Source of the DNA: Sporodiniella umbellata
Lineage: Eukaryota > Mucoromycota > Mucoromycetes > Mucorales > Rhizopodaceae
NCBI GenBank assembly: GCA_025677835.1
Contig: JAIXMR010000086.1
Coordinates: 56,848-120,847, forward strand
DNA length: 64,000 nucleotides
Reading direction: 5' to 3'
Positions within the stretch are counted from its first letter, which is position 1. Every line of letters starts with the position of its first letter. Positions 34,844 through 46,643 of this stretch are shown here, piece after piece. A model generated the notes under the pieces. It had not been told where the DNA came from, did not search any database, and saw nothing but the letters and a program-made list of their open reading frames with translations. The translations under genes and the position numbers were made by a program.

Positions 34844-35780
34844 TTAAAGGCAGATAGTTTCAGTGACAGGCCATTGCTGAGTACCATCGTATTCGTCGTC
34901 ACTGGATTCTTCTTCTATCTCAATTGTTTCATATTCGTAAGGAGCAGATGTAGTGGTAGCCGTGGTAGTGGCGGTAGTCTTGGTGTCAGGGGAAAGCACA
35001 TAACATTGATAATCATAAAAGTAGTCACCGTCTTCTTCAAACGAATAAATGCATTGTTTGAGCGGACTTGTCGGTTTAGGAAAGTGGCTCATGACTTGTT
35101 TCCAGTTAAACACCCTTTGCACGTGATTAGGTAAGCTAGAGCGGTGATTCCACTCGTAATTCCCCAGGTGGTCATAAAGCAAGATTTGCTGCACCCCTTG
35201 ACAATCCAGGGCATCGTTTAGCGAGTCTTCTATCAAAACGTCCACACCAATCTCTCTACAGATCGTCGCCTTACTCTTTGAAATGTAAACACCTCTTTCT
35301 TTATCAGACAGATTGAGGTTACAGAAATACATGCTTTCAAAGATGTCTATTTTCGAACCGCGTGTTTAGCATATAGTGTATCACCCCCATTTCACTCCGC
35401 CTCTCACCTTTATAGAATTTATCAACAAAAGTCTTAGTGGGTCTTGCCACAAACTGTTGTCTGGAAGTGATAATGACCAATTTGAAGCCTCGGCTTTTTA
35501 ACATCTTTAGTGCCTCATAAGAAAAGTCTTGAATACATTCAATTTCCAAAAACTCTGGTGAGTTGTAAAACTCGCGAATCTTTAGACAGCTTTCTTGTTC
35601 CGTTCCGCCCCAAACCTTCCAATAATCCAGGGTGTTGAATTGACTCAATTCGAGTTGAGTGCCATACACTCGGTTGTGCCAAAGCATCAAACTTTTTGCA
35701 GTGTTGCATAACGTTTGATCCAAATTGACGGCAATCAATTTGCGAGGCTCAATCAACTTGCGAGAGTCTTTTCGAATCAT
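34844..35780 (-). CDS. HAD-superfamily 5'-nucleotidase-like protein, probable pseudoenzyme
   Basis: Minus-strand exons, in order of translation: 35408-35780 and 34844-35346; about 291 aa. It resembles the NT5C/YqfW-type HAD hydrolases (LDQTLCNTAKSLMLWHN, DYWKVWGG, KLVIITSRQ with the motif II Ser/Thr, then KATICREIGVDVLIEDSLNDA with the motif IV acidic pair). The motif I nucleophile is Asn 19 (VNLDQT) where the family has Asp, encoded by AAT at 35724-35726, while the second Asp (21) is kept. The C-terminus is a Thr-rich then acidic tail. The start was chosen at MIRKDSRK because the upstream part is an Ile run read from an AAT repeat. Confidence 0.8.
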
Positions 35781-38700
35781 AATAAAAATAATAATAACAA
35801 TAATAATAATAATAATGAAATAAAAAACAAGAAGAAAAGAACAGAACAGATGATCTTTAAATAGCCCCCAAATGAGTTTCAAATACCTTTCGGTTTGATT
35901 GGGTTTTATATTATGCTGCTCCTTAAAAATTTTTTTTTCAATTATTATTTTCTACCAGTTTTGATAGACACAATCTATTCTATTCTTGTCTTTTTTTCTA
36001 AATTTTATTTAGAATGCCTGGTTCTGTATTACCCTCTGTCTTTCCTTTTTAACGGCCCAACCGATACAAAAGATATAGCTCGCTCTGAATCGAAAAAGAG
36101 ACTCTTTTCTTAAAACTCTAAAGGCTGTATGCAAAAACAATTCCTTTTCTACCTTTTAAAACCAAAAGGTGCGGTTTGAATTAAAACAGAGTACCAGAGG
36201 GTCTGTATCTGTCCCCTTCCCCTTTTAATACACACGCATTGAACCCTCTTTGAATTAAATCAGTTGACTTTTATTTTCAAAAAAGAAATTCTAATGCATT
36301 TGTTTTGAAAAAAAAAAAAAAAAAAAAAAGTTGCAAAAATACGTTTCATCTTTGTTTTTTGAAAACCCGTTTGTTTTCTTTTTCTTAAAGGCTTAATGCA
36401 CTCTAAGAAAAAAATAATGCTTTTCCACCTTTTTTTGTGTAAACAAGTACAAACCGTTGCCGTTAGACGTATTTATGGTGTCACACTTTTCTTTTCATCG
36501 GATTTTTCCCAACAGTTTATCAGAGGCGTAAAGAAAAAACCTTTTTTTTTTTTTTTTGGTTGCATGAAAACCATATTTTAAAAGCGGGCGTCGTGCAATA
36601 ACGCTTCCATTAAGTATTTTTTTTTTTCGTAACCAGGCAACCTGGTTGCCATGACATCCTTTTTCTGTCACCTATTCTGTCTTTTGTTGGCGTTGAATCT
36701 CAGACAGTAAATGAACCACTGAAAAAGAGAGGCAGAGTAAAAAGAGAGAGAGAAACCTGTTTGGAGGTCCGTGGGTTTGTCAAACAGAAATGTAACACTC
36801 CTATGGACTCTGCCATTGACGTTATATCCATCTTTTTTTTTTTATCGAATTTATTCTTTTTGCTTCTATGGATTGACAGGAGCTCTTTTTTTAGTTAAAT
36901 CCCACATCAGATCCAATAGGTTAAATCGTATCTTGTTTTCCAGGAACGCGTCTATTTATCAGACATAAAAGGGTAGACCATAAAAGACGATGGTAGATGC
37001 ACAGCGTAAATGAGTCAACAATCTACAAACCATCTGTCACGGGATGTTGTTTGATCTCTTTTTTTTTTTTTGTTATTTATTTCTAAAAAAGAAGAGACTC
37101 TTTGCGACAAGCTCATATGTTTATTAACAAATAGAGGTTCGACTCAAACTGCTATGTTATTTCCTAACTGCACAGTCTCCAAAAAAAAAAAAAAGGAAAC
37201 ATGGCTTGACCGCACACTATGATAAACTAACTATATACACACGTATACACATAGCGATACACGCACACCCTATCAAGATCTGTAACACAGTAGCCAATTC
37301 AACTCTTTGCTAAGTGCCCGGTTTTGGCGAATCAAATGAGCAAAAAGCTTATTTGTAATACAAGGGGGAAAAAAAGGACCACATGGCTTGTTTGGATTTA
37401 CCTTTTGTTTCAAAGAGCAGGAAGGATCGCCCTTTTCTTTCGTATCTTTCTCTTTTGTTTTTTGTGTTAAAGGACACTCAACTCAGAGATTTCTTTTGAT
37501 TTAGGGTTCTTTTCTTAGGTATTAAGTCATTTTTTGGGACTCTCATTTAAAATTGTTCAATAACAAGACATGCCCTCACTGTGAATAAAAAGTAACAAAC
37601 CAAAAAAAAGTTTGTTTCTGCCAGTCGTTCCTTAAATGGCCCATTCCATTTTTTTAAAATTTTCCCCCACACTTTTTAAATCTTGAAAGATAACAAGATG
37701 GCTAAATAATTAGGCTCTTCTTACTGTTATTGAGCAAGAGGCCTGATTCGCTCTTTTATTTTGTATTAGACAACATCTTTACTTTCAAAGGTGTGTATGT
37801 GGGGGAGTTTAACTGTTACACAAGAATTCTTTAAAAAGCAAAAAACTACTATTTTTATACAAAGCGCACATTTTCTCTCTCTTTCCCTGATTTTTTCTCC
37901 CCTCATTTTAAAAGAAAAACACTCTTTTTCGCCATGCTTGATTTCGGTGATTAGAACGAAGGAGCAGTCAGCAATCCGTTTTATGGATTAAACGTTCTAT
38001 TTTTTTTTTTTTTTTATAACCATTGTCTTTTTGTTGGCCGGGAATTCGGACGTAAATTTAGTACGACTTCTTTGACTTTTGGTCATTGCTTAGAAATCAA
38101 CATAAACGACTGCGGATTAAAAAGAAATACTATTTTCAGTAATTATTGCTGCGCAGATTTTTATATGTATATATATGAACGTATAAAAATAAGCCTCGGT
38201 CGATCTGTGATATCATATGAATGCCTACCCACGCTTTGACTCACTTTGTTTTGAACTTTTCTTACTAAATCCATCCAGGGCATAGTCTCCCTTTTTAGTT
38301 ACTGCTATTATCTGCCTATTATTGCTATTACTTTTTAAAGTAAAAAGAGATCTTTCTTATCATACTCCAACCTTCAAAAATGAGGTCATTTGTCATTTAG
38401 TGTAACCATAAAAACCAAAAAGCTTTTTTCAGTATCCATTGTAAACAAAAAGACGCTGTATAACATCAGATCAAACTAAAGGAATAAGGAACGGGTAACT
38501 GTAGTAAGAAAAAAAAAAAGAGAATTTCGAAACGTCTCCGTTTAAGAGAATATCACCCATGCATCCTTCGTCTTTCTTTTAACGATAATGACGCTAAGAC
38601 TATATTCTGTAAGATAAAAAATTGCATGAAATCTGTATAAAAAAAAACAAAAAAGTACTCTTGTTTCCTCTCGCATAAGCTTCATTGCGTCTTTTTTCTT

Positions 38701-39094
38701 TCTCCTCTGTGTTTCTTGTATTTGCTTTCAGGTGAGTCATGACAACTAAGTGAGTCACATATACTGGCCTATTTTTTCTTTTTTTTTTTTTTTTTTTTTG
38801 GGATTTAACATTTCTATAGTGACAGCTGACACAGAATTTGCGAAAAACCATGGCAACCAGGTAGTACGCCTGATCATCTTTAGGTAAAGACGGGCTTTTT
38901 TTATATTTATTTTTCCAGCAAAGCGTTTCTTCATCTAAATCAGGTCTCGAAGCTTCTTTGGTAATTTTGTATATAAATAAATAATTTTTCGCCTCCTTTT
39001 TTTTTTTCTTTTGTTTTTCTTTTTTTTTTTTCTGCTAGTTTATACCAGCAATTGATAGGCGTCTATATCTAATTATTTATTTTCAAAAAAACAA
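35781..39094. other. 3.3 kb gene-poor region
   Basis: Starts with an AAT microsatellite in the leader of the HAD-like gene (35781-35817). The rest is AT-rich with T/A runs (36308-36329, 36541-36557, 38779-38799) and no frame with a recognisable domain. No tRNA or snRNA signature found. The last few hundred bases (T-rich leader, 39000-39094) belong to the arrestin promoter. Confidence 0.5.
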
Positions 39095-40704
39095 ATGCAA
39101 ATCACTGAATTCAAGTATCCTTGTTCCAAAAAGAATGAGATACGTGTTGTGTTGGATCAACCACGGCTGTTTGTAGAGGAATCTTTGGGATCTGTCATGG
39201 TGCGAGGTGAAGTCATTGTTGATTTTTTAAAGGACACCTCCATTCAGGGACCTATCGAGCTTGTATTTGAAGGCATCCAGCGTTACCATACTTGGCCAGG
39301 TAAATAAACAGAAACGCCTAACCTGATCTTTTTTGACATGTCCTATTAGAAATTATGCGTCACCGACCTCTTGGAAACCCTATTGAGACCAAACTCCAAG
39401 TGACCGAACTTTCACTCCTGCCGCCTAATTCGCAAGGCATGATGCCAGCGGGCATTCAACGCTTTCCTTTTGAATTTCCTATCCCAGCTTCACTTCCCGC
39501 CACTGTTCTGATTGAAGGTCGTATAGAGATATTCTATCACGTTCGTGCCACTCTACGTCGCTCTTATGCCGAAAACCCCACCTGGGGTCATTGGGTAGAA
39601 AAGGCCTCACGCGTCAATAAGAAAAAGTATACCCATCAGGCACCGTTGAGGATCGTACGCCCTATTCAATCCTATCTTTCCCCTGAGCCCACAGAAGACG
39701 TGTTCCGTACCAATATCGGACTGGACGAACAATACGATCAACTTGCTTCCCATCTTGCTGGACGAACTATGATATCACCCTTGCTGGATCATACATATGG
39801 TGTTCGGTACCAAATGAGTGTGGATCGTACAGCGATCGCGATGGGTACGCGCGTAGGAATCGAGCTCATGGTAGAACCCACACGCGCTGATGTGACCATC
39901 AAGTCCGTCCTCTTGAGCCTGACCGAGAAGAGAAGCTATGAACTAGAGATTCCAGAGAACCATACCTGGAGTGTGTACCCTGCCGAGACACGAACCTACC
40001 AAGAATCTGTACGTATGGTTCTCAAATGGGCGTACGATATGGGCCAATCCTCACAAGGTCCATCCCCATCCTCGATCGAGAACGGTACTGCCAAATGTTT
40101 CCTACCCAACATACCCGAGTTCAAAAACGGTATGGTTTTTGAGGGAGGCCATGGACTGGATCCAGAGACGATGATCAATCTCAAAGAATTCAATCATCCT
40201 GTACAGCGAGGGGATTCTTTTGCAGGTTGTTTTATGATGCCCGTGCCTGACTGCAACCATCTATTGCACCCCAGCATGAACCATCGCGCAATCAAGATAA
40301 GCCATTGGCTCAAGCTCTCAATGACCATCCAATGCAACAAAAAGATTTTTGCGGTTCATCTTGAATCCCCTGTACAGCTATTGGACTGTCGATTGGTGGC
40401 CGCAGACGATATACACCAAACTATCTTGCCCCCACCGCCTAGTTATAAGCCAGAACCCTATTGTCTCTCTCGACCTGCCAGTACATTTTGGGAACAACGT
40501 CAATCCATCACATCTACTTCCGGTTGGGGGAACTGTCTCCCTTGTCCTTGCGAACTTCGAAAGGCTCAAAAAGAAAAAAAAGTAGAAAAGTCTGTCAAGA
40601 CTCTCAAAAGAAATTCAAATCCAATTGATATCCCAGCCACCTCTTCTTGCTGTTCTCCTTCTTCCAATTGGGGTCCTCCTCCTTGCTACTCTGAATCTTT
40701 ATAA
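39095..40704 (+). CDS. Alpha-arrestin (ART-type trafficking adaptor)
   Basis: Exons 39095-39299 and 39350-40704; about 519 aa. Alpha-arrestins link plasma-membrane transporters to Rsp5-type ubiquitin ligases for endocytosis. The arrestin N fold is seen in VRGEVIVDF, IELVFEGIQRYHTWP (spliced to EIMRHRP), RFPFEFPIPASLPATV and IEIFYHVRATL. The C fold begins around MSVDRTAIAMGTRVGIELMV and ends near HWLKLSMTIQC. Two C-terminal Tyr motifs of the PPxY type, PPSY near residue 432 and PPCY near the C-terminus, would bind WW domains of the ligase. A Cys/Ser-rich basic segment lies between them. Family membership is clear; the cargo is unknown. Confidence 0.92.
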
Positions 40705-41063
40705 GTTATTTTGTATGCCCACCTCCCCTTTTTTTTATCATGATTTTTATTCCCCCTGACCTTTCATTTTTTATATGTTGTAAGTTGCTATTATTTACAC
40801 TCATTTGAATACCCCCACGCGCCCCTATTTTTTTTTTATACTTTTACAAAATCAATATCGTATATTTCTGTATTATAAAATGCGATATCGATTTTGTATC
40901 TATCTATATATATATGTAAATAATAAACTAATTTCTTTAAAGAGGGACTGCTTTTTTTGGTACAGTTGTTTATTAAAAGTAAAGGGTATATAATTACTTG
41001 AAGTATTAATTAAAAACAAATATATATATATTAGTATAGGATTGAAAAAGCAGCACGATCCTT
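40705..41063. other. Convergent 3' spacer
   Basis: About 360 AT-rich bases between the arrestin and the minus-strand coiled-coil gene; contains TATATA stretches (40907-40920, 41022-41032) and likely both polyadenylation regions. No gene seen. Confidence 0.5.
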
Positions 41064-42834
41064 TCAAGTTTTCTTCCATATGGGAGCATTTGGATCCAAT
41101 GAGGCTCTATTGGACTGTTCTTTTGGGATCTTTACAGAATACTTGGAGAGTTGGCCATTGATTTCGGCGGTAAAGGTAAGGTAACCATCCTGTGCAATGA
41201 AACTTTGAGCGCGTGGTTGAGAGGAAGTGGGACGCGGAGATTTGTGGAACTTGCAGCAGGCACAATGTGTTCTGTGTGACTTTTTGAGATCGAGTTGTAC
41301 ACTCTCAAGCTGTGTCCTAAGAGCAATTTCAGTCTCTTTGGCCTGTTGCATTCTTTCTTGGTAAAGGGCTTGCGTTTGATCGGATTGAGCGCGATGGCGT
41401 TTCTCGAGCTCTTTGTATTTCTCTTTCCAGGAATCTACTTTCTCGTCCTCTGTCTCCATAATCTCGGCCCAGGTAATTACTTCTTCATGAACACCCATAG
41501 AAGAAGGAATTTTTCTTTTGGGGTTCTTTTCAGGTGGCAGTAAACTTTTGCTTTTGGCGGAAGATTCGGTGGATATTTCGTATTTTGCGAGACGTCTCTC
41601 AAGTCTTTCTCTATCCAACTGTTGGTGATGAATGATACTCATGTTAATAGCATGCTGTTTTTCTAGCTCAGAATTTCGAATCTGTAATGCCTCAAGCTCT
41701 TGTAGTTGGGATTGTTTATCCACCAGTTGATGTTTATGCCAACGAAGCTCTTGTTGTAAATCCAACGTGTTGCGCATGCCTTGAATAGTGTTCTCCAATT
41801 TGGTTTGCATCTCGCGTTCAATACGATCCACCATCAAAGATGCAAATCCAAATACCTGGTTTTTTTGCTCTTCCCAAAACCGACGCGCTTCCACATGACT
41901 CTCCGAGACACGCCAGGACATTTGGCCTAAATGGTACTGGAGCTGAGCTTCAATAATGCTATCAATACCTGACAGATCAGATCCCTTACTGGGTAAGAGG
42001 GGTGGAGATGAGCTTGGGGTAAGATGTGAGGAAGGTAGTCGAGGTACAGGAGGCACACTGGGCTCTACAAAAAGCCCTTGAGGAGGCAGCTATTCGTTTG
42101 CATAAGTTTTTCTTTTTCTTGATAAATCCACACACACACACATAAATTACTTACAGCTGTGACTTCACTCAACTTTCGAAGCGTCATAAAGCGCGGGCTA
42201 ACAGCACTATGGGTGGTCATTTCCTTGTAATCCTTGACAATGGATTGTTTACGGTTCATTGGAACAGATCCTACATCTACAATTTTGGAAGATCGTCTGG
42301 CTTTCAGATTATGTGAGGGAGGACCAAGAGCATGAGGTAATGATTTCTGTTTGGAAAAAGCTGAGGCTGTGTAAAGGGCTTCTTCTGTTGAGATACTATC
42401 TAGACTGGTCAGGTCATTAGAAAGGACTTTGGCAATGTACAGGTAAGATATCAAGCTAGGGAAAATGACTATCTATTTACCTGTCGTGTCAGGATTAATT
42501 CCTTCTACAGATGTAGGATGGTATGTGGTATTATCTGAAAAAGCGTGGTAATCATTACTTCCAGCAAACAAGGAAGGTACCTGCTTTTTCTAAGTAATCC
42601 GCCTCTTATTTCTCACTTTACTTTTGTTACCTCAAAAGAATAATTATCGTCTTCGCTATCTTCAGTATCTTGTTTATCGAACAGTAAGGTCTTGATTTAA
42701 TTTATTTAGCGTTCCGATGCATTTGTCTTTTATTAAGCAGAAAGGGCAATTACCATATTTGTTTCTTCATTGACTCTTCTGTTGGCACGTGTTGGTAAGC
42801 CATTGTCCGGTGTAAGCGGTAAAGGTGGACTCAT
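41064..42834 (-). CDS. Coiled-coil protein of unknown function
   Basis: Minus-strand exons, in order of translation: 42754-42834, 42631-42690, 42481-42589, 42155-42426 and 41064-42089; about 515 aa. Exon joins were chosen for frame and for donors GTAATT, GTAACA, GTAAAT and GTAAGT. The N-terminus is disordered and acidic (DTEDSEDDNYSFE). A Pro/Ser-rich segment is followed by a long helical region from about residue 210 to 430 (LQYHLGQMSWRVSESHVEAR, then heptad-like EALQIRNSELEKQHA and WKEKYKELEKRHRAQSD). Near the end is CACCKFHKSPRP, possibly metal-binding, before a beta-rich segment (QDGYLTFTAEINGQLSKYSV). I do not recognise the family. Confidence 0.7.
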
Positions 42835-43004
42835 TTCAAATATTTGTTTTTTTTTTTATTATTGTTTTAAAAAAAAGAAATGTGAAAGCAAAGGCCAAAA
42901 AAAAAAAAAAAAAAAAGAGAGAAAGGAAAGAAAAAAAATTAAAAAAATAAAATAAAATAAAATAAAGAGATGTCGCTCGCCCATTGACAAAAACGTGGAG
43001 GCTG

Positions 43005-44285
43005 TTACACGAAAACCACCAAGCGAGAATCTTGAGATCCCATGACTTTGAGATGAATCACACCTTGAGCAGGCAAAGGGTGAATCTCGCCGTCTAAACA
43101 GAGTTCTGTTTTATGTTGCACCCTCAAATAAAGTTCGTTTGCTTTGTAGTATTCGACAGAAGGCAAGTCGACGTGTTTACCTTGTTGGAAAGCCTGTCTA
43201 CTAGCCTCTGTGAGCTGCTGTGCGGTTGCTTGACGAAGAAGAACAACATCTATATCTTCGTTTAGGGGTGATGCAAAAGGAGCGATGTCAAACCCTTTTT
43301 CGAGACTGGGCTGCTTACTGGCAATAAAGTAAGTGAATGGCTTGTCGATGAGAGTCAGGGTATCCCTTGAGTGAGAAAAGGCACGGGTGGTTTTATTATA
43401 GGCTACAGCCTGTTTCAGTACGAGATCACCGGGGTATTGCTGTAAAAAAGCCAAGAGGCCGGCGGCCACCAGAGAGAAACGTCGATTGCCCATAAAGTAC
43501 TGTAGATACCTTGCCTTGGACACGATCTGGGCGTGAAAACCCCAGCTCATGACGACCAACAGTCGAGATACGAGCGCACAGGGCGATTCTTGCCAGTTGT
43601 CTTGGGGAGACGATGGGCCGAGTCGGACGTCCATCCAGCCACAAGGCTGAGTCTGACCGTGGATGACCTTGAGTGTGGCGTGAACTGGACCCTCGATACC
43701 CAGTCCCATAGAAAAAGCGTTTCCTGAGCCAGCAGGGATCACGCCCACACGAAAGGGCTGTTCAAGCGGTGTGTCTAACAAACCGTTGATCGCTTCATGC
43801 ACAGTACCGTCTCCGCCCAAGATAAGCAGGATTGTCTTGCGCCAGTCGTTTTCCTGAACGAGGGAATGTGTCTGCATTCGTGTCCTGCCTCCGCTGGTTG
43901 TCGTGCGCACATCAAAATTGCAAAAACCAGCGATTTTTAATATGGGCTGCACTACCTCTTTCCATAATACCGCAGCCCCTCGTCTTCCAGCACAGGGATT
44001 TATCAGGACCACCACCGACGTCTCTGGATCTACAGGCGGGCAAAGATGCTTTGCAAACGTATCTTCCTTCTTCTCTGTAGTGTACTCTAACGTTCTCTGC
44101 TTCCAGTCATCCTTTCCTAAAGCGACATGAATTTTGAGTAGCAACGTTTCTGCTATCGCGCCATAAATGAAGCCAAGTTCTATCGTTTCTTTCACACCCT
44201 CGGTTTCTATCACCAAAACCTGTTGATCTATCGCTAATATCACTTGTTTATCTGCTTTGTCTTTGACTTTAATTCTAAGTGACAT
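43005..44285 (-). CDS. Sphingoid long-chain base / diacylglycerol kinase family protein
   Basis: Uninterrupted frame of 426 aa. The DAGK catalytic fold is clear: VVVLINPCAGRRGA (about 91-104), the ATP-binding GGDGTVHE (about 157-164), and the substrate-site type block VGVIPAGSGNAFSMGLG followed by a typical Gly/Asp-containing strand (CGWMDVRLG). The late hydrophobic part (FMGNRRFSLVAAGLLAFLQQ) resembles sphingosine kinases, which phosphorylate sphingoid bases to signalling phosphates. Length is in the range of sphingosine kinases, shorter than yeast Lcb4/Lcb5. Sphingoid base is the more likely substrate but this is inference; ceramide or diacylglycerol kinase activity cannot be excluded. Confidence 0.88.
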   Translation of the reverse strand: MSLRIKVKDKADKQVILAIDQQVLVIETEGVKETIELGFIYGAIAETLLLKIHVALGKDDWKQRTLEYTTEKKEDTFAKHLCPPVDPETSVVVLINPCAGRRGAAVLWKEVVQPILKIAGFCNFDVRTTTSGGRTRMQTHSLVQENDWRKTILLILGGDGTVHEAINGLLDTPLEQPFRVGVIPAGSGNAFSMGLGIEGPVHATLKVIHGQTQPCGWMDVRLGPSSPQDNWQESPCALVSRLLVVMSWGFHAQIVSKARYLQYFMGNRRFSLVAAGLLAFLQQYPGDLVLKQAVAYNKTTRAFSHSRDTLTLIDKPFTYFIASKQPSLEKGFDIAPFASPLNEDIDVVLLRQATAQQLTEASRQAFQQGKHVDLPSVEYYKANELYLRVQHKTELCLDGEIHPLPAQGVIHLKVMGSQDSRLVVFV

Positions 44286-44383
44286 TTTTATTTTATGAAA
44301 AACAAAAAGCCAAAAAAAAAAAAAAAAAAAAGAGGGAAATAAAAATAAATAAATGGGAACGGGCGTAGCTGGTGTGACCTATT

Positions 44384-46168
44384 TTATTTCGTAGGCACAT
44401 CGATTGTTTCTTCCAAGTCAACCAGCTCTTCACGCATCGGGTAAGCTTTTAAGGCCAAAGAGGCCAAAAGGCCAGCAGCAGCAAAAGCAAACGAGCCCCA
44501 AAAAGACATTTTGATAGCATCGAGATAGACTTGTGTGACAATTGCCTGTGTGTCTGGAGGAAGGGACCAGAGATAAGACGAACTTTGGCGTACAAGGGAA
44601 GGGTCGAGTGGATCGATAGGGAGGGCTTGTAAGGTCTGAAGTAGATAATTGGAGAGAATGCTACCTTGGGCAGTGATGCCTGTGATGCCACCTACTTGAT
44701 CGCAAAAGGTCATAAAGGCAACCATGGAAGGCACACTAACCGATAAATTTTTTTTAAAAATGAGTACTCTGAAAGTCTCTTTAAGGTGTATTTACTGATG
44801 AAGAGGAACCGAAGCCTGCGCTGTGATAATCTCACTATTAATCATACCACCACTACCAACGCCAGTGATGATCATCAGACCAACGATGAGACCACGACTC
44901 GAATCCACCTGAAGAAAATGCAACAAGGCACAGGCCAAGACAAGAATAGCCAGGGAGACGCGAGTGGCCCAAGTGTAACGTGCGGTACGGACAATCAAGA
45001 GACCGACGACCACATTAAAGATACAAGCAAACAAAACCAGGCAGAGGAGTTCAAGGTTGGTGGCCATCGCATTTTCTCTCCGGATAACAGAAAGATAGAG
45101 AGGGACGTAGGTCATGAGTGACTGAAAACAGCCACCGTAACAGAAAGCGGCCCAGAGGATCAGAAGCGTGCTCCGGTTGGCAAAGATGCCAAAGGGCACG
45201 ATAGGATCCTTGGCCCACCGTTGCTCAAATAAACCAAAGAGGAGAATAAGGGCCAGGGCGACACAAAGCAAGCTGATGATAACGGGTGAGCGCCAATCGA
45301 AACTGGTACCTCCCCAGCTCAAGGCGAGTACTAAACAGACCACCGCCAGGGTCCAAAGAGAGATACCCAAGAGGTCGATGTGTTTGAACTGTACCTGTTG
45401 TTTTTGTTCGGCCGTAGGTTGTTCGATAGCAAAGAAAAGGGCGACAAGAGCCAATAGACAGCTACAAGCCATGTTAGTAGCCTTTTTCAGGTGGATCGCT
45501 TTACTTACAACCCCAACTAAAAAAAAAAAAAAAAGAGGTAAGCACACGCTTTATTTCTTTTTTTTTTTTTTTTTAAAAAAAGAGTCCTTACAGCTATCCA
45601 AAAGACAGATCGCCAACCTGTGTTTTCAGCAGCCACGCCACCGACAAGAGCACCTACGATATAACCGATACCCCAAGAGATACCCAGCATGGACTGATAG
45701 GTACCTATGTAGCGCACTGGAATATAGTCAGCCACGACGATTTTCATCAACGTATCAAAGGCGCCGATACCGAGACCACAGAGAGCACGGGCAACGATCA
45801 ACATGATCATGGACTGAGCCGCGCCACAGATGACGGCCCCTATCAAATAAAAACCGGTGGCCAGTAAGAAACAGGGGCGTCGTCCGAAAATATCGACCCC
45901 TTTGGCGTAAATGGGTTGAGAAGTAGAAGCCGTCAAAAGAAAAGCCTAAGGGGTCAGTCAAATCAAGAGGGAATCCAGACACTTACGGTATTCACCCAAT
46001 TATATAAACCGAACCCATTGAACTCTAGATATGTGTTTGTGTGGATAAGGAGGCGAATAAGATAGGTGTGTTGTGCTTACCACTGGCGATCAAAGGCGTG
46101 TTACTGGATATAATCATATTATCGTACGCAGCCAGAAAAGAAACTATACATAGTCTACCTTTCCCCAT
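44384..46168 (-). CDS. MFS drug:H+ antiporter-type transporter (DHA2-like, about 14 TM)
   Basis: Minus-strand exons, in order of translation: 46081-46168, 45987-46024, 45592-45945, 45509-45516 (8 nt), 44796-45461 and 44384-44735; about 501 aa. The start reads MGKGRLCIVSFLAAYDNMI, typical of DHA2 transporters, and DIFGRRPCFL is the MFS loop 2-3 motif. The GWRSVFWIAL segment is completed only by the 8-nt exon TTGGGGTT, which is followed by GTAAGTAAAG and an intron with a CTAAC branch site. Direct joining of its neighbours breaks the frame. About 14 hydrophobic segments and the conserved GGMINSEIITAQASVP near the C-terminal half fit siderophore/drug exporters. The substrate cannot be told. Confidence 0.85.
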
Positions 46169-46171
46169 CAG

Positions 46172-46200
46172 TCTCTCTCTCTCTCTCTCTCTCTTTCTCT
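46172..46200. repeat. TC/GA microsatellite in the transporter 5' leader
   Basis: Mostly CT units; on the coding strand a GA-rich run ends 3 nt before the proposed ATG at 46168. Confidence 0.85.
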
Positions 46201-46643
46201 CAATCTCACTCTGGCTTACGAAGAAATAATAAGAAATAATCTTTTTTTGGGTATCAAAGACTTGGGGTCTTTATCGTTCATATCTATAGAAAAAAAAAAG
46301 GATGATGACAAGTGTGTCTTTAAAAAGGAAAAAAAAAAAAAATTAAAAATTTAAAAATAAATAAAAATGGCTCTTTGTCAGCAATGATTGGACTGTATTC
46401 ATCTCACTACTAAAAAATCAAAAAAAATAAAGAGAGATGATTTCCTTTATGTATCTATTCTTTTCTGGTTTTTGTTTTTGAATAAAGAGAATGGGACTGT
46501 TTATTGTGTATATGAGAGTATATGTGTGAATAGAGATGAAGAATAATCAAGGGAGGGGGGGGGGGTCAATCACCGGAAAAAAAAAAGTCACAGTGAAAAA
46601 AAGAAAAATGTAAAGTGCGTGTGAAGTGTTTGTGTGTATGTTT
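46201..46643. other. Spacer between transporter start and bHLH gene end
   Basis: AT-rich, with a G run of 11 (46555-46565) on the plus strand and no supported gene. Probably the transporter promoter and the bHLH 3' UTR. Confidence 0.5.

Noticed and set aside
37130..37155. GGTTCGACTC resembling a tRNA B box
   Set aside because: Flanking bases do not form a T stem and no A box is seen at a suitable distance.
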